Positions 10,201 through 18,535 of a stretch of DNA of 64,000 nt are shown piece after piece. Numbering within the stretch: position 1 is the stretch's first letter; every line of letters starts with the position of its first letter. The DNA lies in NCBI GenBank assembly GCA_965198755.1, contig OZ240673.1:2108001-2172000 (forward strand), in the 5' to 3' direction. The notes under the pieces were generated by a model. It was not told the origin of the DNA, did not search any database, and was given only the letters and a program-made list of their open reading frames with translations. The position numbers and the translations under genes are program-made. This stretch comes from BOG-908 sp963692875 (lineage in GTDB: Bacteria > Pseudomonadota > Alphaproteobacteria > Acetobacterales > Acetobacteraceae).

Positions 10201-10847
10201 CACTGCTCGACTACACCGCGCAGCGCGTCTATCCCAAACGCATCGTGCGCCGCGCCGACGGCAACGAGGACCGTGTCGGCGGCCTGGCCTGCGTCGCCGT
10301 CGAGCAGTTGCGCCGCACCACCATGGCCAGGCTGCAGACGCAAAAAGCTGCGTTGCCGATGACGCCTGAAGCGCTGGTCTCCGCCCTGCTGCGCACCATC
10401 GCCTCGTGGACCGACGAACTGCCCGGCAGCCGGTCCGACACCACGCCGCTGGAAGCCGACCCGGGCCGCGCAGAGGAAAAGCGGACGATCGCCTGGGAGC
10501 GCTTCACCGACGCGCAACTGGACGCGCTGGTGATGCCGGCGTCACCGCCATCGTTCGCACCGGCCGCAGCCGCTGCCCCGCCGCCGCTGCCCCGTTTCCA
10601 TCTGGCGGTGAACAACCAGGACACCGGGCCGCTCGACATGGCGGCGCTGGACGCATACGCCAGGCGCGGTGAGCTGGACGCCCGCACGATGGTCTGGAGT
10701 GCTGGCATGCCGGGTTGGGTTGCAGCCGGCGAAGTGCCGGCGCTGGCCGCGTTGCTGGCGCCGCTGCGGCCACCGCCGTTGCGGGTGGTGGATCCGGAAA
10801 CCCCGCCGCCGCTGCCGCCGCGCAATGCCGCCGCTTCAGGGTCTTGA
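7221..10847 (+). CDS. Large tubulin/FtsZ-like GTPase with C-terminal GYF_2 domain
   Basis: 1208 residues from ATG 7221, preceded by GAGGG about six bases upstream. The open frame continues upstream, but only through the palindromic repeat. The N-terminus has a Gly-rich nucleotide loop (YVALGGTGKEVLLRLRRR, about 23-40). The tubulin signature G199-G-T-G-S-G204 follows, matching the tubulin-2 family. The middle is long and mostly helical. After a Pro-rich linker, residues 1125-1180 form a GYF_2 domain (TGPLDMAALDAYARRGEL, then MVWSAGMPGWVAAGEVPAL). It should be a soluble polymer-forming GTPase. FtsZ-like families of this sort have been linked by genome context to vWA proteins and envelope remodelling, which fits the neighbours here. 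The polymer role is inference. Confidence 0.85.
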   Translation: MADEMSTNADAPTELKRVRPTLYVALGGTGKEVLLRLRRRILETLWNGHRVEKLDDFKVASFLYFDLYQGKAEEEKKSASGTAVEDPLSALVDLPKGDCIQTRMDTSKYLKGREIDRFPHVKEWLPAGDLRSIRAEDGAGQVRALSRLFFFDDVGKINDAVNSKSIELLNNVSNSDALQRLGLEVEAQVQVIVVCSVAGGTGSGSFIDMGYLAKSMQSVKLDGVSLYAVLGGAFSDLNQRTRANSYAALMELDYCMQGNPSPPYVSRWTDTIENRAAYPYDNVYLVDSRNLGNQGTGDRGHLYRMIADVLFEDLRDPQLRGKKREDLVNQNTNYRLEPFSPPMPKDLEALSLAFSRAYSGVGQCTLTTDGRTQFDRDTALAARSMLTAFFRTEAADKVNTPQPGERDDLMRNALFLDKDSFFQDFPDFLHPKPSAIADTPLTGRLLTTGQLDTISDLRAELRGDFEQLRGALPNRADWRGAVEQLRSKRERDILGDITQVAQFGPRMLMLQEQSNRIFTDWNKPDGLRTAFYARIDNAELGGIVYTQRLIQQIQDQVNVEKDGYVVRLARAAEQYDSLAKSLIEGFYTRALENLSKAVKKNWLGAIDNEAIERCMQQLESSLFYYLQYKLRSAACAEAVKLLGNLVRLLGQPEGARGQAGPSGILGEIEQGSHSVSLTLLAIDSEIKVLEESVRGAGPMSQVIRGGRLEGTMRGDYAAWGREALSSQGGSRQMFERLKKAETRAEIINILRGVARERMRDRESQLPTVLQTLADMNEGDRNTLFGNAMLQALPWLNVDPQRMDPSFDGGMVSVFVSVENAAEMSARFGDTLERKLPPTYQKKRISFVSSSVRGRMVIYSELTGLALTALVPMHDDWRRAYNEKNAKEERSPLHNDVDKARFRHPTAMSLQEMEQLAARVQLFLRGVLLGKLRRRAERDYEVDTSTNDTEDWLSIGSEQQIYLREFKSERRAALDRSLRLIEEQMTPRQLAGYVALLDYTAQRVYPKRIVRRADGNEDRVGGLACVAVEQLRRTTMARLQTQKAALPMTPEALVSALLRTIASWTDELPGSRSDTTPLEADPGRAEEKRTIAWERFTDAQLDALVMPASPPSFAPAAAAAPPPLPRFHLAVNNQDTGPLDMAALDAYARRGELDARTMVWSAGMPGWVAAGEVPALAALLAPLRPPPLRVVDPETPPPLPPRNAAASGS

Positions 10848-10949
10848 CGGCCTGGCCACGGAGCTTGGCGAGCTGGGGTTGCCTGACGGCGACGGCGCAC
10901 TTTCGGTGGGGTGTCCGTGGCGGCTCGCGGGCTTGACTTGGAGGCCGGT

Positions 10950-11080
10950 AAGGAAGCAAGGCCTTCTTTTCTGAAGAAAAGAAGCAAAAGACTTTTGGTG
11001 CTGCTGTCGCGATGGTTCTGCACCGCGCACGCCTGGGAACATAGTTTTGAGTTTTAACAAAGAACTGCTTGCCTGCCTGG
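10950..11080. repeat. Composite palindromic repeat, copy 3 (decayed right arm)
   Basis: The left arm is intact (CTGAAG-loop type, GGCCTTC stem). The centre retains GCTGTCGCGA, and the right arm is eroded to fragments ending AACAAAGAACTGCTTGCCTGC. It separates the tubulin-like cluster from the glycan region. Confidence 0.75.
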
Positions 11081-11117
11081 AACCGGCAGACGTCGCAATC
11101 CCGGAACACACGATGAC

Positions 11118-12866
11118 ATGACGCTCGATTACCTCGACCTCGTGGCAGAGGCTCGGCACCTCGAAGACAGGCCCTGTCAGCACTCCATGCGGGTTGCCGT
11201 GCTGGGAGACGCGGCCCTCCAGCATCTCGTCCCGCTGTTGCGCGCTTTGTTTGCGCGCCGGGGTGTCAGAAGCGACATCTACGAGGCCAGCTACGATTCC
11301 GTCGACGTTGAAATTCATGATGCGGCGTCAGGCTTGTACCGGTTCAGACCGGATTTCGTGGTCATCCTATGTGCCAGCGAAAAGGTGAAGGCCGAGCTGT
11401 ACGGAGCGGCCGACCGTGGCGACTTCGTGGGCGCGGTGGTGGGCCGGATGACGGGACTTTGGCAAGCGGTGCAGGCCAATTGCCAAGCTATCGTCATCCA
11501 GGCAACATTCGTGCTCCCATCCGAGCGAGCGTTCGGCAACTACGAACTTAAGGTGGCCCACTCCGTCGGCTCGCTGTTTGCGGAGCTGAATGCCAATCTG
11601 GTTGCCGCGGCAAGGCAAGCCCGTCACGTGTTGCTCTGCGATCTCGATCACTTGGCCGCTTGCGTCGGGCGCCGCAACTGGGCTGACGAAGCGCTGTGGC
11701 ATCTCTCCAAAGGCCTATGCCGGCTCGACTACCTCCCTCTCGTCGCCCAGGCCGTCGTAGACGTTGCGATGGCGGCACAAGGCAGGTTCATCAAGTGCGT
11801 GGTGCTGGATCTGGACAATACGCTCTGGGGCGGCGTGGTCGGCGATGACGGGCTGTCCGGTATCGGGCTCGGCGACCTCGATGAGGGCGAGGCATTCGTT
11901 GCGTTCCAACGCTTCATCAGGGAGCTGAAACGCCGCGGTATCATCCTGGCCGTGGTCAGCAAGAACGAGGAATCAGCCGCACGCGCACCGTTTCGCGAGC
12001 ATCCGGACATGGTGCTTCGCGAGGACGACATTGCAGTGTTCATCGCCAACTGGGACAACAAGGCGCAGAACATCAGGCGTGTGCAGCAGGCTCTCAACAT
12101 CGGCTTCGACTCGATGCTGTTTCTCGACGACAACCCCTTCGAGCGTGGCTTGGTGCGCGACCTGCTGCCCGATATCGTCGTTCCGGACCTGCCAGACGAC
12201 CCTGCACTGTTCCTGCGCGCCATCGGCGATGCGGGCTTCTTTGAGACGGCTTCGTATTCGCCCAACGATGCCGAGCGCGCACGCCAGTATCGCGACGAAG
12301 GCGCGCGCGAGGAGATGCGGGCCGGCTTCACGAGCATCGACGACTACCTAAGCTCGCTCGGCATGACGATCAGGCTTGAGCGATTCAAGCCGTTCAACCT
12401 GCCGCGCATCGCCCAGCTCATCCAGCGGTCGAACCAGTTCAACCTGACAACCCGGCGGCACAGCGAAGCGGCCTGTGCCGCGATGATGGTGGATCCGACG
12501 CAAATTGCGCTGACTGTCACGCTGGAGGACAAGTTCGGCGATTACGGGCTGATCTCCGTGGTGATCCTGACCCGCCACGACACGTCTCTGGAGGTCGAGA
12601 CTTACCTTATGAGCTGCCGGGTCCTCATGCGCGGCGTCGAGCAATTCGTGATGAACCGCATCTTCGACTACGCCGCTCGGGAAGGCCTCGAACGTGTGGT
12701 CGGGCGTTACGTGCCGACCGCCAAGAACGCCATGGTACGAGACTTCTACGCGGATTTCGGCTTCCAAAGGCTGGCCGACGATGATAACGCCACCGTCTGT
12801 GCCTTGGCCCCTTCCCAATACGTCCCTCGCCCTGCCTTTATGACGTCCCACACGATGGAATTGTGA
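11118..12866 (+). CDS. FkbH-like HAD protein (glyceryl-ACP loading family)
   Basis: 582 residues. The N-terminal half is an SGNH-like region (begins MRVAVLGDAALQHL). The HAD domain carries the D231-L-D-N-T-L-W-G-G motif and downstream FLDDNPFE. The C-terminal 180 residues look like a GNAT-type domain. In polyketide clusters FkbH proteins take 1,3-bisphosphoglycerate, remove phosphate and load the glyceryl group on an acyl carrier protein. The gene is followed after six bases by an ACP gene, so that chemistry is likely here. The end product in this glycan setting is unknown. The GNAT-like end could be the transfer domain. Confidence 0.88.
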   Translation: MTLDYLDLVAEARHLEDRPCQHSMRVAVLGDAALQHLVPLLRALFARRGVRSDIYEASYDSVDVEIHDAASGLYRFRPDFVVILCASEKVKAELYGAADRGDFVGAVVGRMTGLWQAVQANCQAIVIQATFVLPSERAFGNYELKVAHSVGSLFAELNANLVAAARQARHVLLCDLDHLAACVGRRNWADEALWHLSKGLCRLDYLPLVAQAVVDVAMAAQGRFIKCVVLDLDNTLWGGVVGDDGLSGIGLGDLDEGEAFVAFQRFIRELKRRGIILAVVSKNEESAARAPFREHPDMVLREDDIAVFIANWDNKAQNIRRVQQALNIGFDSMLFLDDNPFERGLVRDLLPDIVVPDLPDDPALFLRAIGDAGFFETASYSPNDAERARQYRDEGAREEMRAGFTSIDDYLSSLGMTIRLERFKPFNLPRIAQLIQRSNQFNLTTRRHSEAACAAMMVDPTQIALTVTLEDKFGDYGLISVVILTRHDTSLEVETYLMSCRVLMRGVEQFVMNRIFDYAAREGLERVVGRYVPTAKNAMVRDFYADFGFQRLADDDNATVCALAPSQYVPRPAFMTSHTMEL

Positions 12867-12872
12867 CCCTTG

Positions 12873-13115
12873 ATGGACCGTGTGGCCGTGACGGAAAAGC
12901 TGACCGGGATCTTTCGGTCGACCTTCGCCGAGCCGGACCTCGTGTTGCACGACTCCATGACAGCCGACGACGTGGCTGCCTGGGACTCGCTGTCGCACAT
13001 CAACCTGATCCTTGCGGTGGAACGCGGGTTCAACCTGCGGTTGACGATGCGCGAGACCCGTGGCCTCAAGACCGTTGGCGACCTGATCACGCTGATGGAG
13101 AAGAGAGCGGCCTGA
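12873..13115 (+). CDS. Acyl carrier protein
   Basis: 80 residues, acidic and helical, with the phosphopantetheine site W-D-S-L-S (Ser39). A TTG lies one codon upstream of the chosen ATG. It sits six bases after fkbH and one base before the MBOAT gene, so it is very likely the carrier that FkbH loads. It is unlikely to be the fatty-acid ACP because no fab genes are nearby. Confidence 0.9.
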   Translation: MDRVAVTEKLTGIFRSTFAEPDLVLHDSMTADDVAAWDSLSHINLILAVERGFNLRLTMRETRGLKTVGDLITLMEKRAA

Positions 13116-13116
13116 A

Positions 13117-14502
13117 GTGTTCACCTCGCTGCTGTTCTATGGCGAGCTGACCGCCGCACTCGTCATCTTTCACGTGCTGCCCGGCAAGTGGCGCATTGCA
13201 GCGCTGCTAGCGATATCATGCGCCTTCTACGTGTCGCTGGCGCCGGGGTGGTTTTGGCTGCTCGCCTGCCAGGCGGTGGTCGGCTACTCAGCCGGTCTTG
13301 TCATCGCCAGAGCAAGGACCGACCTGGCACGCCGCGTGGTGGTGACGGCAGCACTGCTGCCGATCGTGGGCGCGCTTGTGCTGCTCAAGATCGACGTCGC
13401 AACACAGGGCATCCTGCTGCCGCTTGGACTTTCCTATTACACCTTCAAGCTGATCAGCTACGTCCTGGACGTCTTCTGGGACGAGGAGGCTGCCGAGCGG
13501 CGGCCAGTCGCCTTCGCCGCCTACGTCGCCTTCGGCCCGCAAATGCTCAGCGGTCCCATCCAGCGCGCTCACGACTTCCTGCCGCAGTTGGCGAGCCTGC
13601 GCGCAGCGGTGTTCGATTGCGACCGGTTCGATGCAGGACTGTGCTCGATCGTCCAGGGACTCATGCTGAAGCTGCTGATCGGCGACCGGCTGGGGGCATT
13701 CATTGCCGTCGTGGACGCGCGGCCTGACCTGTATCACCGCCACGTTCTGTTCGTCCTGGCTGCCTGCTATACATTGCAGCTCTACGCCGACTTCAACGGC
13801 TACACGAAGATCGCCATCGGCATCGGCCGGCTGTTCGGCATCGAAAGTCCGCAGAACTTCGCGGCACCTTTTGCTGCCCGCAACATCGGCGAGTTCTGGC
13901 GCCGCTGGCACATCAGCCTCAGCAGCTGGACGGCCGACTACGTCTTCGCACCGCTGCGCATGGCGTCGCGTGATCTCGGTCAGGTCGGTCTCGTGCTCAG
14001 CCTCTCGGCCTCGATGGTGACCATCGGCCTGTGGCACGGCCTGACGCTGACGTTCCTGGTGTTCGGCCTGCTCCACGCCACCTACATCAGCGCCTCCGCG
14101 TTGACCCTGCCGATCCGGCAACGGCTGCTGGCACCTTATCGATGGCTGGCGCCGGTGCGTGCCGTCTTCGGCATGGCTGTCGTGTTCGTCCTGATGACCG
14201 TATCGCAGCTTTTCTGGCAGGCCCATTCGATGAACTCGGCGATCTTGCATTTTCGCCTGCTGACCGGGCTGGCTGCTGCAGGCAGCCTCGACATGGCTGA
14301 CATGCGGACCGAAATCGCCGAGCCGGTATTCGTCTGCATGGCCATCGCGCTGTATCATGGCCTGGGTGCACCGGGATGGGCCGTCTTGACTGGTCCTGTC
14401 GACCGCGTTGTTCCACGCTGGGTGACGGGTGGCGCGTCGTTGCTGCTGCTGTCGGCGCTGAGCACCGAGGCCGGCAGTTCGTTCATCTACGGACAGTTCT
14501 GA
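13117..14502 (+). CDS. MBOAT-family O-acyltransferase
   Basis: 461 residues from a GTG one base after the ACP stop. It is a polytopic membrane protein with the MBOAT motifs NIGEFWRRWHISLSSW and GLWHGLTLTFLVFGLLHATY, including the conserved His307. Relatives AlgI, DltB and PatA pass acyl groups across the inner membrane for transfer to exported polymers. With an ACP next door, the donor is plausibly an acyl-ACP, as with DltB and its carrier. The acceptor is probably the surface glycan built by the following genes; that part is inference. Confidence 0.88.
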   Translation: MFTSLLFYGELTAALVIFHVLPGKWRIAALLAISCAFYVSLAPGWFWLLACQAVVGYSAGLVIARARTDLARRVVVTAALLPIVGALVLLKIDVATQGILLPLGLSYYTFKLISYVLDVFWDEEAAERRPVAFAAYVAFGPQMLSGPIQRAHDFLPQLASLRAAVFDCDRFDAGLCSIVQGLMLKLLIGDRLGAFIAVVDARPDLYHRHVLFVLAACYTLQLYADFNGYTKIAIGIGRLFGIESPQNFAAPFAARNIGEFWRRWHISLSSWTADYVFAPLRMASRDLGQVGLVLSLSASMVTIGLWHGLTLTFLVFGLLHATYISASALTLPIRQRLLAPYRWLAPVRAVFGMAVVFVLMTVSQLFWQAHSMNSAILHFRLLTGLAAAGSLDMADMRTEIAEPVFVCMAIALYHGLGAPGWAVLTGPVDRVVPRWVTGGASLLLLSALSTEAGSSFIYGQF

Positions 14503-14503
14503 C

Positions 14504-14968
14504 GTGTCCGTCTCTGTTTCAGAGGGGACGAGTGGCGATTTCGGTCTCCGCTTTCACCACCTGGGATTGGCGTTGCCAGATCCGGCACCCGCGGCGCTGT
14601 TCCTGCGCGGTCAGGGATACGACCTGGTCGCCGCCGTCCGCGATCCGTTGCAGCTGGCCGACCTGTCCATGTGGTGCCATGCGACGGCGCCGGCGGTGGA
14701 GGTCATCTGCCCGGTGACACGAGGCGCCGGGCCGGTAGCCGCAATCCTGCAGACGCGTGATGACGGCCTGATATACCATCTTTGCTACACAACGCGCGAC
14801 CTGGAACAAACGCTGGACCTGATTGAGCAGTGCGGCCTGCGTCCGTTCGAGGTCAGCCCGCCCAAGCCCGCAGTCCTGTTCGGCGGCGAGCGTGTCTCCT
14901 TCTACATGATCCTGGGAATGGGGTTGATCGAGATCATCGAGGGCGGTGGCCGTTGGCGCGCAGCGTGA
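14504..14968 (+). CDS. VOC/glyoxalase-fold protein
   Basis: 154 residues from a GTG one base after the MBOAT stop. The sequence FHHLGLALPDPAPAALFLRG and the later LIYHLCYTTRDLEQTLDLIE and MGLIEIIEG are typical of paired beta-alpha-beta-beta-beta modules of the vicinal oxygen chelate fold, resembling methylmalonyl-CoA epimerase-like proteins. His and Glu metal ligands are present in the expected segments. Coupling to the ACP and MBOAT genes suggests it acts on the ACP-bound acyl group, for example as an epimerase, but the reaction is not known. Confidence 0.75.
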   Translation: MSVSVSEGTSGDFGLRFHHLGLALPDPAPAALFLRGQGYDLVAAVRDPLQLADLSMWCHATAPAVEVICPVTRGAGPVAAILQTRDDGLIYHLCYTTRDLEQTLDLIEQCGLRPFEVSPPKPAVLFGGERVSFYMILGMGLIEIIEGGGRWRAA

Positions 14969-16146
14969 CCAACGCGCGATGGTGGCAGATCGCACGCGCA
15001 CGCCCGGTTTCGCGCGCGCGCATGCATCCGGTGGCGACCGTGGTGCTGTCTGTCGGGTTGTTTTTCCTGCTCGATGGCGTCCTCTTCCGAAGCGGACTCT
15101 ACGCAAGGTTCCAGCAGCCGAACACGCCTGCCGGCTCGATGACGGCCATCGTCCGGTTCACCGGCGCGGCCCCGACCGACCCCCAGCAAAGCGTTCTGGT
15201 CATGGGGAACTCCAAGACGGAGTACGGCTTCGGCGTGCGCGACGTCGAACAGGATTTTCCCGACGCGCCGGTCAAGCCGGTGCTCGGCGCGTTTCCAGGC
15301 TCCAACGAGGAGTACTGGTTCTATGCACTCGAGCGGATCGACCCGCATCACGACCGCTACGCCGCCATCGTCATCCCGATGTCGGGCTACAAGGTCGCGC
15401 CCTATGACGAGGGCTTCGGCGACTCCTACGCAGCAGCCCAGATGCTTCTGCCGATCGTGCCCGTCTCCGGCCTGCGCGCATTCCTCGGCGACTTCACCGA
15501 TCCTTCCCTGCGCTGGCGTGCAGCGTTGCTGGCAATGGCACCCAGCCATCTCTACGCCAACGACTTGCAGGATTTCCTGCTGCACCCGCTGCAGCGCCTG
15601 CGCGCGGTACGGTCACGAGAGTCGGCGGGCGTGAACTACCTCTACGTCGATGCGCCCCACACCGACACGATGGACGGGCTGTCGGTCGATCCGGCGTCGC
15701 ACAAGGTCTTGCAATACCCGCAGCGTTTCAACGTCCTTTTCAGAGACGACATGGATCGCAAGTTCGCCGGCACGCCGCCGGAGGAGGCCAGGCAACGTAC
15801 CGCACGCAACGCCGCGTTCTCGGCCAGGTGGCTGCGCAGGATCGCCGATGCTTACAGGGACAGCCGCACGAAGCTCATCTTCATCGACATGCCGCACGAG
15901 CCGGTCGATGTGCCCTCCCGGCAACCGATCGCCGGCGCGCCTGACATACGTGACATGTTGCCCAAGCAGGCCAACATCGTGGTGTTGCCGCCCGACACGT
16001 TCGCCGGCTTGGAGACACCGCACAACTTCATCGACCTGGATCACATGAACGTCTACGGCAAGGCGCTGTTCTCGCGACGGCTCGGACAGGCGGTCATCGA
16101 CGTGTTGGCGCACAGCGACGCCGAGCGGCACGCCTTGCAGCATTGA
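14965..16146 (+). CDS. SGNH-like exported acyltransferase partner of MBOAT
   Basis: About 393 residues; the GTG start overlaps the stop of the VOC gene (GTGA), and an ATG at 15022 is an alternative. One N-terminal membrane segment (VATVVLSVGLFFLLDGVLF) anchors a periplasmic domain. It carries G-N-S83-K near the start and D357-L-D-H360 near the end, the Ser and Asp-His positions of SGNH hydrolases. MBOAT proteins such as AlgI and PatA work with periplasmic SGNH-type partners (AlgJ/AlgX, PatB) that finish the transfer, so this is the likely partner here. The family is divergent and the substrate is unknown. Confidence 0.72.
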   Translation: MTNARWWQIARARPVSRARMHPVATVVLSVGLFFLLDGVLFRSGLYARFQQPNTPAGSMTAIVRFTGAAPTDPQQSVLVMGNSKTEYGFGVRDVEQDFPDAPVKPVLGAFPGSNEEYWFYALERIDPHHDRYAAIVIPMSGYKVAPYDEGFGDSYAAAQMLLPIVPVSGLRAFLGDFTDPSLRWRAALLAMAPSHLYANDLQDFLLHPLQRLRAVRSRESAGVNYLYVDAPHTDTMDGLSVDPASHKVLQYPQRFNVLFRDDMDRKFAGTPPEEARQRTARNAAFSARWLRRIADAYRDSRTKLIFIDMPHEPVDVPSRQPIAGAPDIRDMLPKQANIVVLPPDTFAGLETPHNFIDLDHMNVYGKALFSRRLGQAVIDVLAHSDAERHALQH

Positions 16147-16254
16147 GCCGAAGCGGCGACAAGGCGGCGGGCCACGGCTCGCAAACGGCGCACCTGCCGG
16201 CGGGATGATGACACGAACGCCCGGTAGTGCGTGCGGCAAGAGAAGGGCGCGGAG

Positions 16255-17223
16255 ATGTCGTTGGTTCTGGTCACCGGAGGCGCCGGTTTCATCGGCTCGA
16301 ACGTGGCGCGCGCGTTCAGCGAGGCGGGCCACGACGTCGTGGTCAGCGACCGCCTGCGTGCGGGCGGCAAGTGGCGCAACCTGCGCGGCATTCGCCTGCA
16401 CGACGTTATCACCCCCGAAACGCTCGATGCCTGGCTGGCACGCCACGCGGGCCAGGTACGCTGCGTGCTTCACCTGGGCGCGGTGTCGGCTACGACGGAG
16501 ACCGACGTGGACCGCATCGTGCGTGACAACATCAGGCTCTCGCTTGATCTGTGGTCCTGGTGCGCGCAGACCGGCGCCGCCTTCCTCTACGCGTCGTCGG
16601 CCGCAACCTACGGTGACGGCGCGCATGGTTTCGCCGACGACCAGGACAGCGCGGCGCTGGCACGGTTCCAGCCGCTCAACGCGTATGGCTGGTCGAAGCA
16701 CGTGGTGGACCGCCGCATCATGGCCGACGTCGATGCCGGGCGCGCGACGCCGCCGCAATGGGCGGGGCTGAAGTTCTTCAACGTCTACGGGCCGGGCGAA
16801 GACCACAAGGGCAACATGCGGTCGGTGATCAACAAGATCATCCCCACGGTGCGCGGCGATGGTGCTGTCCGGCTGTTCCGGTCGTACCGCGCGGACTACG
16901 CCGACGGCGACCAGATGCGCGACTTCGTCCACGTCGACGACGTGGTCGCCGTCACCCGATGGCTGGTGGACAATCCAGCCGTCTCCGGCATCTTCAACGT
17001 CGGCAGCGGTCTGGCACGCAGCTGGAACGACATGGCGCGCATCGTGTTCGCCTGCCTGGCACGCGAGCCGCACATCGAATATGTCGGCATGCCCGACGAG
17101 GTACGCGACCAGTACCAGTACTTCACCGAAGCCCCGTTGCAGAAGCTGCGCTCGGCCGGCTGGACACCGCCCACGACGTCCCTCGAAGAGGGTGTCGCCC
17201 GCTACGTCGCCGCCATCGTCTGA
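16255..17223 (+). CDS. hldD: ADP-glyceromanno-heptose 6-epimerase
   Basis: 322 residues, a short-chain dehydrogenase/epimerase. It has the NAD loop TGGAGFIGSN, the catalytic Y-x3-K in NAYGWSKHVVD, the substrate segment FFNVYGPGEDHKGNMRSV and RDFVHVDDV, all characteristic of HldD/RfaD. It interconverts D,D- and L,D-ADP-heptose for LPS core. Two heptosyltransferase-like GT9 domains occur later in the region, which fits. ATG 16255 is chosen with GGGCGCGG upstream; a GTG at 16231 is less likely. Confidence 0.9.
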   Translation: MSLVLVTGGAGFIGSNVARAFSEAGHDVVVSDRLRAGGKWRNLRGIRLHDVITPETLDAWLARHAGQVRCVLHLGAVSATTETDVDRIVRDNIRLSLDLWSWCAQTGAAFLYASSAATYGDGAHGFADDQDSAALARFQPLNAYGWSKHVVDRRIMADVDAGRATPPQWAGLKFFNVYGPGEDHKGNMRSVINKIIPTVRGDGAVRLFRSYRADYADGDQMRDFVHVDDVVAVTRWLVDNPAVSGIFNVGSGLARSWNDMARIVFACLAREPHIEYVGMPDEVRDQYQYFTEAPLQKLRSAGWTPPTTSLEEGVARYVAAIV

Positions 17224-17246
17224 CCGCCGGACACCAAGGCAGAGCG

Positions 17247-18521
17247 ATGCGCATCGCCTTCATCGGCAACTGCCAGGTCGAGAGCCTCGCCGTCTCCGCC
17301 AGGCACATGCTCGACGATGCCGAGATCTCGATGTTCGACTACTCGCAGCTCTACTCCCGGGACGCCGAAGCGCGGCGGCGTTACGTGCTCGGTCTGCACA
17401 GCACGGACTACGTCTTCGCGCAGACCGCGACGTTCAGCCACACCTCGGAACACGAACTGCGCGAGGTGCTGGGCGACAGGCTCGTCATCATCGCCAACTT
17501 CTACTTCCGCGGCCTGTTCCCCGACACCTGCTACCTCGGCGACTTCCACGCCCGGCTCGACACGCCCAGCACCCTGCACAGCGTCCTCGTGCTGGACGGC
17601 TACCGGCGCGGCCTGTCCGAAGAGGCGGTCTGTGCGCGCCTCGACGGTGCCACGCTGGACGCGATGGGGCTGGGCGAGGCCTGGTCGTCCTCGATGGCGG
17701 AGATGCGCGCGCGCGAGGCAGGCGGCGTGCTGGACGTGCCGGCGGCCGACATGGTGGAGGCGGCGGCCCGAAGCTACCCCGCGTTCCTGACGATGAACCA
17801 CCCGAGCGGCCGGCTCATCACCGAGTATTTCTCGGCAGTCCTCGACCATGTGGGCCTGGCGCATCGCACACCCGCCGAGGACAGCTACCCGGACGCCCTG
17901 GCACGCCACGACATGGTGCCGATCCACGATTTCGTCGCCGAGCGCCACGGGCTCGCCTACCGCACGCGGCAGTGCTGGAAGGTGAACTCGCTCGGCGGTG
18001 CGGTGTCGCGCGAGGACTACGTGGCGGCCTGCTACCGCGCCTACGCGCGACTCGACCCCGCCCGTCTGCTGGTCCACTCGCCCACCGACCTGGTCGCCTC
18101 GCTGCGCGGGTCCGCCTACCGCCATTTGGTCGAGCACGACGGTGCGGACGCCGCGCGCCACCCCAGCCTGCCGGATCCGGTCAGACGCTCGCGCGAAGGC
18201 CGGTCTGCCGCATCGCTCGCCACGGCGGTGCAACCGCTGGCAGCGTCCCTCGCCGAGGTCTCTGGCGCGGTCGAGGCTGTGCACGCGTCAGCCACGACGA
18301 TCGGCCCAGGCGTTCAGGCACTCGCCGGCAGCCTGGACAGCAGGGATGAAGCACTGCGCCGCGCGGCGTCGGAGGAAGCGGCGGCGCGGACGGAGATGCG
18401 CGCCAGCGTGAACGACCTGCGTGCCCGCATGGACGAAATGCACCGGCTCGTGCGGCTGGCGGTCGGCCTTGCGGGCTTGGCCGTGGCCGCCGAACTGGTG
18501 CGCCTCGTCCTCGCGCGTTGA
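17247..18521 (+). CDS. WcbI-like polysaccharide protein with coiled coil and C-terminal membrane helix
   Basis: 424 residues. The start MRIAFIGNCQVESL matches the WcbI family, capsule-cluster proteins proposed to be acetyltransferases acting with CoA. Residues about 1-290 form that domain (HPSGRLITEYF is visible). Residues about 320-395 are heptad-rich Ala/Glu/Arg coiled coil, and the last 25 residues are a membrane helix (LAVGLAGLAVAAELVRLVLA). It follows hldD with a 23-bp gap. The coiled-coil tail plus anchor is unusual and may tether the enzyme to a membrane assembly. Confidence 0.78.
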   Translation: MRIAFIGNCQVESLAVSARHMLDDAEISMFDYSQLYSRDAEARRRYVLGLHSTDYVFAQTATFSHTSEHELREVLGDRLVIIANFYFRGLFPDTCYLGDFHARLDTPSTLHSVLVLDGYRRGLSEEAVCARLDGATLDAMGLGEAWSSSMAEMRAREAGGVLDVPAADMVEAAARSYPAFLTMNHPSGRLITEYFSAVLDHVGLAHRTPAEDSYPDALARHDMVPIHDFVAERHGLAYRTRQCWKVNSLGGAVSREDYVAACYRAYARLDPARLLVHSPTDLVASLRGSAYRHLVEHDGADAARHPSLPDPVRRSREGRSAASLATAVQPLAASLAEVSGAVEAVHASATTIGPGVQALAGSLDSRDEALRRAASEEAAARTEMRASVNDLRARMDEMHRLVRLAVGLAGLAVAAELVRLVLAR

Positions 18522-18535
18522 CGGGCCAAAAGCCG

